From: Oscillospiraceae bacterium
GTDB taxonomy: Bacteria > Bacillota > Clostridia > Oscillospirales > Oscillospiraceae
Length of the DNA: 51,346 nt
Assembly: GCA_015067995.1 (NCBI GenBank)
Contig: SVLJ01000018.1
Location: forward strand, 1-51,346
Direction of reading: 5' to 3'
The notes under the pieces were generated by a model. That model did not search any database and was not told where the DNA came from. It worked only from the letters and a program-made list of their open reading frames with translations. Of this stretch, positions 32,261-40,876 are shown piece by piece. Positions within the stretch are counted from its first letter, which is position 1, and each line of letters begins with the position of its first letter. The position numbers and the translations under genes were made by a program.

Positions 32261-33476
32261 GGATGTTCCCTCCCAACCGTTGGTATTCCTCCCAGAAGCT
32301 GGGGTAGGATTTTTGAATGGCCTGTGCTCCCAGAATGGTTACCGGGGACTGGCAGGCAGTGGCGGCAATGGCTGCCGCCATGACGATGCGGTGGTCGTTG
32401 GCACCGTCCACCGTGCCGCCGCTGAGCCTGGAAACGCCCTGCACGATGAGCCCGTCCGGGAGTTCCTGAGAGCTGCCGCCCAGCGCGGTCAGCAGCTGAT
32501 GCACGGTGGCAAGGCGGTCACTTTCCTTGATGCGCAGCCGTGCGGCGTTGACAAAGTGGGTGGTGCCGCTGCGTACTGCCGCCATCACAGCCAGCGGCGG
32601 CAGCAGGTCGGGACAGCCGGAAAGATCGATCTCGGTGTCGCCGGGACGTGCCAGACGCCAGTAAAGCTCGGATATCACCATGTCGCCCTGTGAGGAACGG
32701 GGGTTCAGCCCCTGAATGTCCAGTCGGTTGTCCAGAAAATTGGCGGCGTACCAGAAGCCGGCCTGTGACCAGTCGGCCTCCACTTCGGCGTCAAAGGCGC
32801 GGTAGGCTGCGGGAGTGACATGGAAGGTACGTCGGTCATGGTCAACGGTGACGGAAACGCCGGCGTTCTCCATGGCGTCTATGGTCATGTCAATGTAATC
32901 GGCGGATTCCAGCGCCGTGGTGCTGACGATGGTGGAGGGTGCATCCAGCAGGCTCAGAGCCAGCAGCAGCCCCGTGAAGAACTGGCTGGATACGTTGCCC
33001 GGCAGCCGGTACTCTCCCGGCGTCAGCTTGCCGCGGACGGTGAGAACGCCGTCCATCTGCTGATGGAAGATGCCCTTTTCGTCAAAGAGGTCGAAGTAGG
33101 GCTTCTGCGGTCGTTCCATGAGGCGTCCCCGCCCAGTAAACACACCGCCGCCGGAGACGGCCAGTGCAATGGGGATCAGGAACCGGAGAGTGGAGCCGGA
33201 TTCGCCGCAGTCAAAGTAAGGCAGCGGCTCCTGTGTATCCGCGGGCTTTCCAATGCCGTGTACGCGGATGCCGTCGGTTTCCGTCCGCTCCCATCGGGCG
33301 CCCAGCGTCTCCATGCAGCGGAGGGTGGCTTCGATGTCCTGCGAAAAGGCCACATTCCCGATGGTGCTGACGCCGCTGCCCAGCGCGGCGGTGATGATGA
33401 GCCGGTGTGCCATGGATTTGCTGGGAGGCGGGGCGATGACGCCGCTGAGGGGGGAAGGGGTGATTTTTACATCCAT
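32250..33476 (-). CDS. aroA: 3-phosphoshikimate 1-carboxyvinyltransferase (EPSP synthase)
   Basis: A 408-residue enzyme joining PEP to shikimate-3-phosphate. Signatures are PPPSKSMAHRLIITAAL (residues 17-33) with the catalytic lysine, GESGSTLRFLIPIAL (near 92-106), a phosphate-binding GNVSSQFFTGLL, and the late RIKESDRLATVHQ. It is slightly shorter than the 427-residue Escherichia coli enzyme but complete at both ends. The ATG is one base beyond the aroB stop codon. Sensitivity class to glyphosate cannot be settled by eye. Confidence 0.96.
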   Translation of the reverse strand: MDVKITPSPLSGVIAPPPSKSMAHRLIITAALGSGVSTIGNVAFSQDIEATLRCMETLGARWERTETDGIRVHGIGKPADTQEPLPYFDCGESGSTLRFLIPIALAVSGGGVFTGRGRLMERPQKPYFDLFDEKGIFHQQMDGVLTVRGKLTPGEYRLPGNVSSQFFTGLLLALSLLDAPSTIVSTTALESADYIDMTIDAMENAGVSVTVDHDRRTFHVTPAAYRAFDAEVEADWSQAGFWYAANFLDNRLDIQGLNPRSSQGDMVISELYWRLARPGDTEIDLSGCPDLLPPLAVMAAVRSGTTHFVNAARLRIKESDRLATVHQLLTALGGSSQELPDGLIVQGVSRLSGGTVDGANDHRIVMAAAIAATACQSPVTILGAQAIQKSYPSFWEEYQRLGGNIHVL

Positions 33477-33477
33477 C

Positions 33478-34548
33478 TTATGCCTCCAGTCCGGCGGCGA
33501 AGATGGTTTCCAACTCGCTGACGGCCACCTTCCGCATGACGCAGCGGCCGATGGACTCCGGAACCACTACGGAGATGTGACTGCCCCGGCGCTTCTTGTC
33601 GGAGGCAGCGGCATTGGCCAGCTGCGCTGCGGAGAAATCGGTGGCGGTGGGCAGGTCGTACTGCTGCAGTACCTTCGCGATCTCTGAGGAGCAGGGCTCC
33701 TGGCACCAGCCCAGCTTTTCCGCGGCCTTTGCCATGACCACCATGCCTATGGCAACGGCGTGGCCGTGAGAAATGGTGAAGTTGGCGCACTTTTCAATGG
33801 CATGGCCTACGGTGTGCCCCAGATTCAGGGTGCGGCGGATGCCGTTGTCCAGAGGATCCTCCTCTACCACGCGCCCCTTGAAGGCGATGCAGCGGGCGAT
33901 GATCTCCGCGGGATTTTCCCGCAGTGCACCGGCTGCGATGTCGTCAAACAGCTCCCGGCTGCTGAGGACGCCGGTCTTGATGGCTTCCGCTGCGCCGTCG
34001 GCAAAGGTGTGGGGGGTAAGGGTGGCAAGACAGTCCGTGTCGCACAGAACGGCGGCAGGCTGCAGGAACACACCTGCCAGATTCTTGCCGGCCTTCAGGT
34101 CGATGGCGGTCTTGCCGCCCACAGAGGAATCCACGGCGGAGAGCAGGGTGGTGGGCAGCTGAACATAGCGGATGCCCCGCAGGTAGCAGCCGGCGGCAAA
34201 GCCGGACATGTCGCCGCAGACGCCGCCGCCCAGCGCCACCACGCAGTCGGAACGGGTGAGCTGCTGCTGGGCCAGTGTTTCCAGGATTTCCGACAGAGTG
34301 GTGAGGTTTTTATGCTCCTCACCGGCCGGATAGATGCAGGTGCTGACGGTGAAGCCAGCGGTGCGCAGACTCTCCGCCACGGTGTCCAGATACAGGGGGG
34401 CCACGGTGCTGTCGGCGATGACGGCGGCATGGCACTGCCCCAGAACGGCCGCAAGCTGTTCGCCGCACCGGCGCAGCAGGCCGGAGCCTACGGTGACATC
34501 ATAGGCGGGATCGGTATTCACATGTATGATTTGAACGGAGTCAGACAT
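33478..34548 (-). CDS. aroB: 3-dehydroquinate synthase
   Basis: A 356-residue NAD- and metal-dependent enzyme making 3-dehydroquinate from DAHP. The motif VALGGGVCGDMSGFAAGCYLRG (near residues 100-122), LLSAVDSSVGGKTAID (about 132-147) and the metal-ligand histidines in NLGHTVGHAIE and ISHGHAVAIGM identify the family. Length is normal. The ATG at 34548 has AAGGAG upstream, 53 bp after the tyrA stop codon. Confidence 0.97.
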   Translation of the reverse strand: MSDSVQIIHVNTDPAYDVTVGSGLLRRCGEQLAAVLGQCHAAVIADSTVAPLYLDTVAESLRTAGFTVSTCIYPAGEEHKNLTTLSEILETLAQQQLTRSDCVVALGGGVCGDMSGFAAGCYLRGIRYVQLPTTLLSAVDSSVGGKTAIDLKAGKNLAGVFLQPAAVLCDTDCLATLTPHTFADGAAEAIKTGVLSSRELFDDIAAGALRENPAEIIARCIAFKGRVVEEDPLDNGIRRTLNLGHTVGHAIEKCANFTISHGHAVAIGMVVMAKAAEKLGWCQEPCSSEIAKVLQQYDLPTATDFSAAQLANAAASDKKRRGSHISVVVPESIGRCVMRKVAVSELETIFAAGLEA

Positions 34549-34601
34549 AGACGTTGCTCCTTGTATAGAGAATGGTTAGTCAGATCATTTTCGCTGCGGC
34601 G

Positions 34602-35438
34602 TTAATTTCCTCCGGCAGAGGCCTTCTTTTCACGGCCATCTTTCAGCAGTGCCCGGAGGGTATCGGCGTCCCGGGTTTCCAGTGCTGCGCGGTATTCCGT
34701 CAGATGATGGATCAGCGTGTCCAGCTCGCCGGTGAGGAAGTCGGCGTCCGCCAGAAACAGCTCTGTCCACATATCCTCGTCCAGGCGGGCCACGCGGGTC
34801 ATATCCCGGAAGCTGCCGGCGGAGAAGCCGCGGCGGCGCTGTGCCTCCGGCGACTTGATGTAGGCGCTGGAGACGATATGCGCCAGCTGGGAGGTGAAGG
34901 AGATGATACGATCATGCTCCTCCGGGGTGGAGAAGGTGAGGGTGCCGAAGCCGATGTCCGAGAAGAAGGACTTCAGAGATTCCAGCAGCAGCATATCGGA
35001 GCGGTCGTCCGGCGTCAGGATCATGGACGCGCCTGCAAAGAGGTCGTCTGTGGCGGCGGTGAAGCCCCAGCGCTCCCGACCAGCCATGGGGTGGCCGCCA
35101 ATGTAGGAGAAGCCGTGCTCTTTGGCGATGGGGGCGATGGCCTCCACCACCTTCCGTTTGACGCCGCACATATCCACCACAATGGCGGTGGGGGCGATCA
35201 ATGCGGCATGCTCCGTTACCCAGTTGATGGCTGCCTGCGGACGGATGGCGATGAGAATCAGGTCGCACTGGGAAAGCTTTTCATCTGTCAGCGGAGCGTC
35301 GATGGCACCGCACATCCGGGCCAGCATCATGCTTTCCTGATTCAGATCAATGCCCCAGACGGTATGGGCGGTGCGAGTTTTGGTGCTCTTGGCCAGAGAA
35401 CCGCCGATGAGGCCGAGTCCTACGATACCAACATTCAT
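34602..35438 (-). CDS. tyrA: Prephenate dehydrogenase
   Basis: A 278-residue NAD(P)-dependent enzyme oxidising prephenate to 4-hydroxyphenylpyruvate for tyrosine synthesis. The Rossmann motif GIVGLGLIGGSLAKS (residues 4-18) opens the protein. The catalytic-site segment GGHPMAGRERWGF (about 136-148) holds the conserved histidine, and the helical dimerisation domain contains HDRIISFTSQLAHIVSSA. There is no chorismate mutase or ACT domain fused, so feedback control must come from elsewhere, perhaps from the leader attenuator. It follows aroF by 19 bp. Confidence 0.95.
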   Translation of the reverse strand: MNVGIVGLGLIGGSLAKSTKTRTAHTVWGIDLNQESMMLARMCGAIDAPLTDEKLSQCDLILIAIRPQAAINWVTEHAALIAPTAIVVDMCGVKRKVVEAIAPIAKEHGFSYIGGHPMAGRERWGFTAATDDLFAGASMILTPDDRSDMLLLESLKSFFSDIGFGTLTFSTPEEHDRIISFTSQLAHIVSSAYIKSPEAQRRRGFSAGSFRDMTRVARLDEDMWTELFLADADFLTGELDTLIHHLTEYRAALETRDADTLRALLKDGREKKASAGGN

Positions 35439-35457
35439 GGTCGATCCGCCTTTCCTG

Positions 35458-36471
<1,014 letters not shown>

Positions 36472-36495
36472 ACAACGTTCCTCCTTGTGTAGATG

Positions 36496-36527
36496 AAAAA
36501 GACCCACAGCCGGTTTGGCTGTGGGTC
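36496..36527 (-). promoter_or_regulatory. Attenuator terminator of the aro operon
   Basis: On the minus strand an 11-bp stem GACCCACAGCC/GGCTGTGGGTC (36517-36527 with 36501-36511) with a 5-nt loop is followed by TTTTT, 24 nt before the aroF start codon. Its 5' arm and loop (CAGCCAAACCG, 36511-36521) are exactly complementary to CGGTTTGGCTG in the leader peptide coding region (36579-36589). The terminator and antiterminator are therefore mutually exclusive. Confidence 0.9.
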
Positions 36528-36561
36528 GTCAGACTACGGGGTATCTGTGACAACTCCTGAT

Positions 36562-36660
36562 TCAAGCGCGTGCGCTTTCAGCCAAACCGAAATAAGCCTT
36601 ACCAAAATAGCAGGTAAAGCCATAATAGCGGTATGCAGCTGCACGAACGCTATGGATCAT
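36562..36660 (-). CDS. Tyr/Phe-rich leader peptide of the aro operon attenuator
   Basis: A 32-codon open frame beginning ATG ATC CAT at 36660 and ending in TGA at 36562-36564. A GGAG ribosome site (in GGATAGGAGACGG) lies about eight bases upstream. Residues 10-24 read YRYYGFTCYFGKAYF, so all 5 Tyr and 3 Phe of the peptide fall within 15 codons. There is no Trp codon. Codons 24-28 carry the antiterminator half complementary to the downstream terminator arm. The expected action is that a ribosome stalled for charged Tyr- or Phe-tRNA at the early codons leaves this half free to block the terminator. With plenty of both, translation finishes and transcription stops. Short coding length is the only weak point. 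Confidence 0.88.
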   Translation of the reverse strand: MIHSVRAAAYRYYGFTCYFGKAYFGLAESARA

Positions 36661-36670
36661 GATCCGTCTC

Positions 36671-36695
36671 CTATCCAAGTTTTTTCTTAGGATAG
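36671..36695 (-). other. AT-loop hairpin just upstream of the leader peptide
   Basis: CTATCCTAAG and CTTGGATAG (minus strand) pair around a run of A residues, directly 5' of the leader ribosome binding site. It may cap the 5' end of the transcript or tune leader translation. The operon promoter was not clearly identified upstream. Confidence 0.45.
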
Positions 36696-36775
36696 CACAC
36701 ATTAGCGAAAAAAAGAATTGGTATTTTTCACAAACGAGAAGTGGAGATTTTGGCGAAAATCAGCAAAAAATCAGG

Positions 36776-37339
36776 TCAACGATTACCTGCCGGGACAGGT
36801 TGTGGCAGAAGGGAGGTTACCAGAAGGAAGGTGGCCTCCAGAATATAATCGATGTCCCGCTGCAGATAAGACGCCGTGGACAGATATTGCCGATGCAGCT
36901 GCTCCAGCGCAGCGGTGAGTTCCTGCGTGCCGGGAAAACCGGGGTGGCGGTGATGTACAAGGCGGGCGGTCAGATGATGGCGCAGCTGTGCCTCGTAGCG
37001 GCGGTGAGCCTGCAGAGATTCCGAGTAGGTCTCGTTATGGGGGAAGGTGAAGGCGTCTGCCAGATAGTGTGTCAGTTTGCCCAATGTGTAATATTGCCAG
37101 ATGTTCCAGCGGCGTTTGTTCTGCAGCCGACGGATGCGGCGGCAGACATAGCGCCGGGAGTTGGAAAAGTTGTGCCCCATCAGCGGCGCACCCCGGCGGG
37201 AGCCCTTCAGATAGGACAGGGGGTTGCAGTCCGGCTGGAAGGAGCCGAAAAGAAATGCCAGCGCGAAGCGCCTGTTATCGAAACCGTCCGTCCGCTCCAT
37301 AAGGGTGCGGGCCAGCAGGGTGTGACTGCGTTTCTGCAT
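36776..37339 (-). CDS. Zinc-dependent phospholipase C family protein
   Basis: A 187-residue protein of the zinc-dependent phospholipase C/S1-P1 nuclease-like helical fold. The region FLFGSFQPDCNPLSY (about residues 26-42), MGHNFSNSRR and YTLGKLTHYLADAFTFPHN (about 80-100) place the Asp/His zinc ligands in the family order. No signal peptide is visible, unlike secreted clostridial toxins, so it is probably an intracellular or atypical member; toxin activity is not implied. The ATG at 37339 has AGGAGG seven bases upstream. It lies just upstream of the aro leader on the same strand, but no clear terminator separates them. Confidence 0.82.
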   Translation of the reverse strand: MQKRSHTLLARTLMERTDGFDNRRFALAFLFGSFQPDCNPLSYLKGSRRGAPLMGHNFSNSRRYVCRRIRRLQNKRRWNIWQYYTLGKLTHYLADAFTFPHNETYSESLQAHRRYEAQLRHHLTARLVHHRHPGFPGTQELTAALEQLHRQYLSTASYLQRDIDYILEATFLLVTSLLPQPVPAGNR

Positions 37340-37450
37340 GATGATGCCTCCTGTTGAAATCTCGAAAAACAGCGTCACTTTATCATAGATCCGGAGGCGA
37401 AATCAATGGAAATTCCCGGGAAGTATGCACCGGATGACAGGGGAAAGACA

Positions 37451-37479
37451 TTGACAATCCTTGTGCGGGCGAGTAGAAT
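37451..37479 (+). promoter_or_regulatory. Promoter of the lrgAB operon
   Basis: TTGACA (37451-37456), 17 nt, TAGAAT (37474-37479), 38 nt upstream of the lrgA start. Confidence 0.78.
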
Positions 37480-37517
37480 ACAGCGGATAACATCATAAGA
37501 ACGGAGGGGAAAAACCC

Positions 37518-37880
37518 TTGGATATCATTATACAACTGGGCATCATTTTCGGCATCTGTCTCATCAGTGATGCCATCTCCATTCTGCTGCCCTTTTCGCT
37601 GCCGGGCAGCATCATCGGCATGCTGCTTCTGCTGGCGCTGCTGCTCCTGAAAATCATCAGAAAAGAGCAGATCCAGAAGGTGTCAGAGTTTCTGCTGGCC
37701 AATCTGCCATTCTTCTTTGTGCCTGCCGTGGTGGGACTCATCAATTATCTGGATATTCTCCGAGCCAATGCGGTGAAGATGATCGTTGTGGTGCTGCTGT
37801 CGCTGGTGGCCACCTTTGGCGCTACCGTCTGGGCGGTGCGCCTGACCATTCGACTGACGGAAAGGGGGAAGGACAAGTGA
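37518..37880 (+). CDS. lrgA: CidA/LrgA family membrane protein
   Basis: A 120-residue holin-like protein with four hydrophobic helices. The N-terminal segment LGIIFGICLISDAISILLPFSLPGSIIGMLLL is typical (LPGSIIGM near residues 28-35), and FFFVPAVVGLINY lies near 65-77. LrgA/CidA proteins influence murein hydrolase activity and, in several Firmicutes, pyruvate or related organic-acid transport with LrgB. The start is TTG with GGAGGGG upstream; no ATG fits. Its TGA overlaps the GTG start of lrgB by four bases. Confidence 0.9.
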   Translation: MDIIIQLGIIFGICLISDAISILLPFSLPGSIIGMLLLLALLLLKIIRKEQIQKVSEFLLANLPFFFVPAVVGLINYLDILRANAVKMIVVVLLSLVATFGATVWAVRLTIRLTERGKDK

Positions 37881-38554
37881 ACGAGATCTTTTATTCGGCT
37901 GCCTTCGGCCTGAGCCTGTCTGTGGCTGCCTACTGGCTGGGCATCACCATCCAGAAAAAAACGGGACTGGTGATTTTCAACGGCCTTCTCATCGCCGGCG
38001 CGCTGATCATTGCGCTGCTGCTGGCCTTCGACATTCCCTTTGAGGCTTATAACGTGGGCGGCAGTCTCATTTCCGCCTTTATGACGCCTTTGACGGTGGT
38101 GCTGGCCATCTCCATCTATGAAAACCGCGCACTGCTGAAAAAGCGGCTGCTTCCTGTGGCGGTGGGCTGCGTCGTGGGTGCGGTGACGGCTACCTTCTCC
38201 GGATATTTCCTGTGCCGTCTGCTGGGACTGGACGATGTGATGACCATGTCTCTGCTGCCCAAGTCCGTTACCACTCCGGTGGCGTTGTCCATCAGCAATG
38301 AAAAGGGTGGTCTGGCATCCATCACCATGGCGGCGGTGGTGCTCACCGGCGTTGGCGGCAATCTGCTGGCACCGCTGCTGTGCAAGCTGTTTCGTACACA
38401 GGGGCCCACCGAGGCGGGACTGGCCATCGGCGCCTGCAGCCATGCCGTGGGAACCGCCCGCGCTATGGAGATGGGCAAGGAGATCGGCGCTATGAGCGGT
38501 CTTGCCCTGAGCCTGTGCGCCATCATTACCTCCGTCGTGGTGCTGTTTATTTAA
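37877..38554 (+). CDS. lrgB: LrgB family membrane protein
   Basis: A 225-residue membrane protein that partners LrgA. Seven or so helices are visible. The family signature LLPKSVTTPVALSISNEKGG (near residues 125-145) and the C-terminal GACSHAVGTARAMEMG (about 190-205) are intact. The GTG start overlaps the lrgA stop codon (GTGA), which implies coupled translation and near-equal amounts. A role in pyruvate uptake or cell-death control is known for relatives but is not shown by this sequence. Confidence 0.92.
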   Translation: MNEIFYSAAFGLSLSVAAYWLGITIQKKTGLVIFNGLLIAGALIIALLLAFDIPFEAYNVGGSLISAFMTPLTVVLAISIYENRALLKKRLLPVAVGCVVGAVTATFSGYFLCRLLGLDDVMTMSLLPKSVTTPVALSISNEKGGLASITMAAVVLTGVGGNLLAPLLCKLFRTQGPTEAGLAIGACSHAVGTARAMEMGKEIGAMSGLALSLCAIITSVVVLFI

Positions 38555-38566
38555 TGTGTCATGCAA

Positions 38567-38598
38567 GAAACCCGGACAGGAATTCCTGTCCGGGTTTC
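38567..38598. terminator. Palindromic terminator between lrgB and glnN
   Basis: A perfect 32-nt palindrome (16-bp arms) between convergent genes; T-tracts are limited to the stem end (GGGTTTCGTT on plus, GGGTTTCTTG on minus). Confidence 0.78.
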
Positions 38599-38605
38599 GT
38601 TATGC

Positions 38606-40693
38606 TTACAGGTAGTACAGCATCTCGCTGTAGGTGGGGAAGGGCCAGTATTTGCCGTCGGTGATGACCTCCAGCCGGTCGGCCAGCTTGCGTGCGGCGG
38701 CCATGTCTGTCACCAGAACATCCCGGCAGTAGTGCATAGCGGCACGGGGCTCGGTGGGACGGCGGGCGGTGTCCTCTGCCAGCTTTTCGCAGGCGGCCTG
38801 CAGATCGTCGGTGAGGCGGCACAGCTCTGCGGCGGTGGAGGTCTCGTACCGGCAGGGCATGGCGCAGGCGGTCTTGTTCCGGATGCGCTGGCACAGGTCG
38901 CCGGCGTAGGCGGAGACGGCAGGCAGGATGTCGTGGCGGATCATATCCACCATGGTGTTGGCCTCGATGGTGATAACGGTGGAATAGTTCTCAATATGGA
39001 TCTCGCCGCGGGCAGTCATCTCCTGCTGTGTATAGATGCCGTGCTTGGTGAACAGTTCCAGATTCTTGGGGGCGAGGTACGCAGGCAGGGCGTCGGGAGT
39101 GGCGGGCAGGTTGCATAGGCCGCGCTTTTCCGCTTCCTGCAGCCACGCCTCATCATAGCCGTTGCCGTTGAAGATGATGTGCTGATGGTCGGAGAAGGTC
39201 TTGCGGATCAGCTTCTGCAGGTCCTCCTGGAAGTTTTCGGACTTCTCCAGAATGTCGGCGAACTGCTCCAGTTCCTCCGCCATGATGGTGTTCAGTGCAA
39301 TGTTGGGGCCGGCCACAGACTGGGAGGCACCCAGCATACGGAACTCGAACTTGTTGCCGGTGAAGGCCATGGGAGAAGTGCGGTTTCGGTCGGTGTTGTC
39401 CTGCGGAATGGAGGGCAGAACGTCCACGCCGATGCGCAGGGAGCGTTTGCCTGCGTCCTGATGGGCGGTGCCCTGAATGATGGAGTCCACCACGGCGTTG
39501 AGGTCATCGCCCAGGAAGACGGAGATGACGGCGGGAGGCGCTTCGTGGGCGCCCAGGCGGTGGTCATTGCCGGCGAAGGCCACGGTGGCCCGCAGGAAGT
39601 CCTGATACTCATCCACGCCCTTCAGAAAGGCGGCCAGGAACAGCAGGAACCGGGCGTTCTGACTGGGTGTGGAGCCGGGACGGAACAGGTTGCGGCCGGT
39701 GTCCGTGGACAGCGACCAGTTGTTGTGCTTGCCGGAACCGCTGATGCCGGCGAAGGGCTTTTCGTGGAGCAGGCACACAAGGCCGTGACGCTCCGCCACC
39801 TTCTTCATCATCTCCATGGCCAGCTGGTTGTGGTCGCAGGAGGTGTTGGCATCGGCGTAGATGGGCGCCATCTCATGCTGGCAGGGCGCTACCTCGTTGT
39901 GCTTGGTCTTGCTGAGGACACCCAGCTTCCACAGCTCGGCGTCCAGATCCTTCATGTAGGCCGCCACACGGCTGCGGATGGCACCGAAATAGTGATCCTC
40001 CAGCTCCTGACTCTTGGGCGGCCTGGCTCCGAAGAGCGTGCGGCCGCACATTCTCAGGTCACGGCGGCGGGCGTACTGTTCCTTATCCACCAGAAAATAT
40101 TCCTGCTCGGGGCCTACCTGAGCGGTGACCCGCTTGGTCTCCGTGTCGCCGAACAGGCGCAGGATGCGGATGGCCTGACGGCTGACCTCGTCCATGGAGC
40201 GCAGCAGAGGCGTCTTTTTATCCAGCGCTTCGCCGGAATAGGAGCAGAACACAGTGGGGATGCACAGGGAGCCGTCCTTGATAAAGGCGAAGCAGGTGGG
40301 GTCCCATGCGGTGTAGCCTCTGGCCTCGAAGGTGGCCCGGAGACCGCCGGAGGGGAAGGAGGAGGCGTCCGGCTCACCCCGCACCAGCTCAGAGCCGGAG
40401 AACTCCATCATGATCTTGCCGCCGCCGGCAGGAGTGATGAAGCTGTCGTGCTTTTCGGCGGTGACGCCGGTCATGGGCTGGAACCAGTGGGTGTAATGGG
40501 TACAGCCGCGCTCCACAGCCCACTGCTTCATGGCCTCGGCGATCTCATTGGCGATGGAGATGCTCAGCGGCGTACCGTCGGTGATGCATTGCTTCCATGC
40601 CTTGTAGGACGCAGAGGAAAGGCGCTCGCGCATGGTATCCTCATTGAAAACCAGACAGCCGAACAGTTCGGGCAGCTTGGCGGGTGTGGTCAT
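38606..40693 (-). CDS. glnN: Glutamine synthetase, type III
   Basis: A 695-residue ammonium-assimilating enzyme of the GSIII class, which is much longer than GSI. Diagnostic features are FNEDTMRERL near the N-terminus, the GSIII motif ARGYTAWDPTCFAFI-type segment (here EARGYTAWDPTCFAF), VGPEQEYFLVDKE with the catalytic glutamates, and HNEVAPCQHEMAP. KPFAGISGSGKHNNWSL supplies the ATP/glutamate-binding histidine. The frame is open to 40774, but the ATG at 40693 with AGGAGG nine bases before it is preferred. No GlnR-like palindrome was recognised in the divergent region. Confidence 0.95.
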   Translation of the reverse strand: MTTPAKLPELFGCLVFNEDTMRERLSSASYKAWKQCITDGTPLSISIANEIAEAMKQWAVERGCTHYTHWFQPMTGVTAEKHDSFITPAGGGKIMMEFSGSELVRGEPDASSFPSGGLRATFEARGYTAWDPTCFAFIKDGSLCIPTVFCSYSGEALDKKTPLLRSMDEVSRQAIRILRLFGDTETKRVTAQVGPEQEYFLVDKEQYARRRDLRMCGRTLFGARPPKSQELEDHYFGAIRSRVAAYMKDLDAELWKLGVLSKTKHNEVAPCQHEMAPIYADANTSCDHNQLAMEMMKKVAERHGLVCLLHEKPFAGISGSGKHNNWSLSTDTGRNLFRPGSTPSQNARFLLFLAAFLKGVDEYQDFLRATVAFAGNDHRLGAHEAPPAVISVFLGDDLNAVVDSIIQGTAHQDAGKRSLRIGVDVLPSIPQDNTDRNRTSPMAFTGNKFEFRMLGASQSVAGPNIALNTIMAEELEQFADILEKSENFQEDLQKLIRKTFSDHQHIIFNGNGYDEAWLQEAEKRGLCNLPATPDALPAYLAPKNLELFTKHGIYTQQEMTARGEIHIENYSTVITIEANTMVDMIRHDILPAVSAYAGDLCQRIRNKTACAMPCRYETSTAAELCRLTDDLQAACEKLAEDTARRPTEPRAAMHYCRDVLVTDMAAARKLADRLEVITDGKYWPFPTYSEMLYYL

Positions 40694-40807
40694 AGCAATC
40701 AGCCTCCTGTGGAAAATCAAGAAAAGTGCACTTCCATGCATTTTATATCTTACCAGAAATGCGGAAAAACACAATAGAAATCGAATGACAATCCGCGGAA
40801 TCTTTTC

Positions 40808-40836
40808 TTTTCAAACAGAGAAGAATGTGGTAGAAT
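40808..40836 (+). promoter_or_regulatory. Predicted promoter of the DUF1846-acyltransferase unit
   Basis: TTTTCA (40808-40813), 17 nt, TAGAAT (40831-40836), about 40 nt upstream of the ATG at 40877. Confidence 0.5.
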
Positions 40837-40876
40837 CAATTCGATTGTACATTTGCCATGGAGGGGGAAATACACC

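Noticed and set aside
36528..36775. T-box leader for the aro operon
   Set aside because: No T-box sequence (TGGNACCGCG-like) or stem I was found; the leader peptide/attenuator explains the region better.
36776..37339. Alpha-toxin-like secreted phospholipase C
   Set aside because: No signal peptide, no C-terminal membrane-binding C2-like domain and shorter than the secreted toxins.
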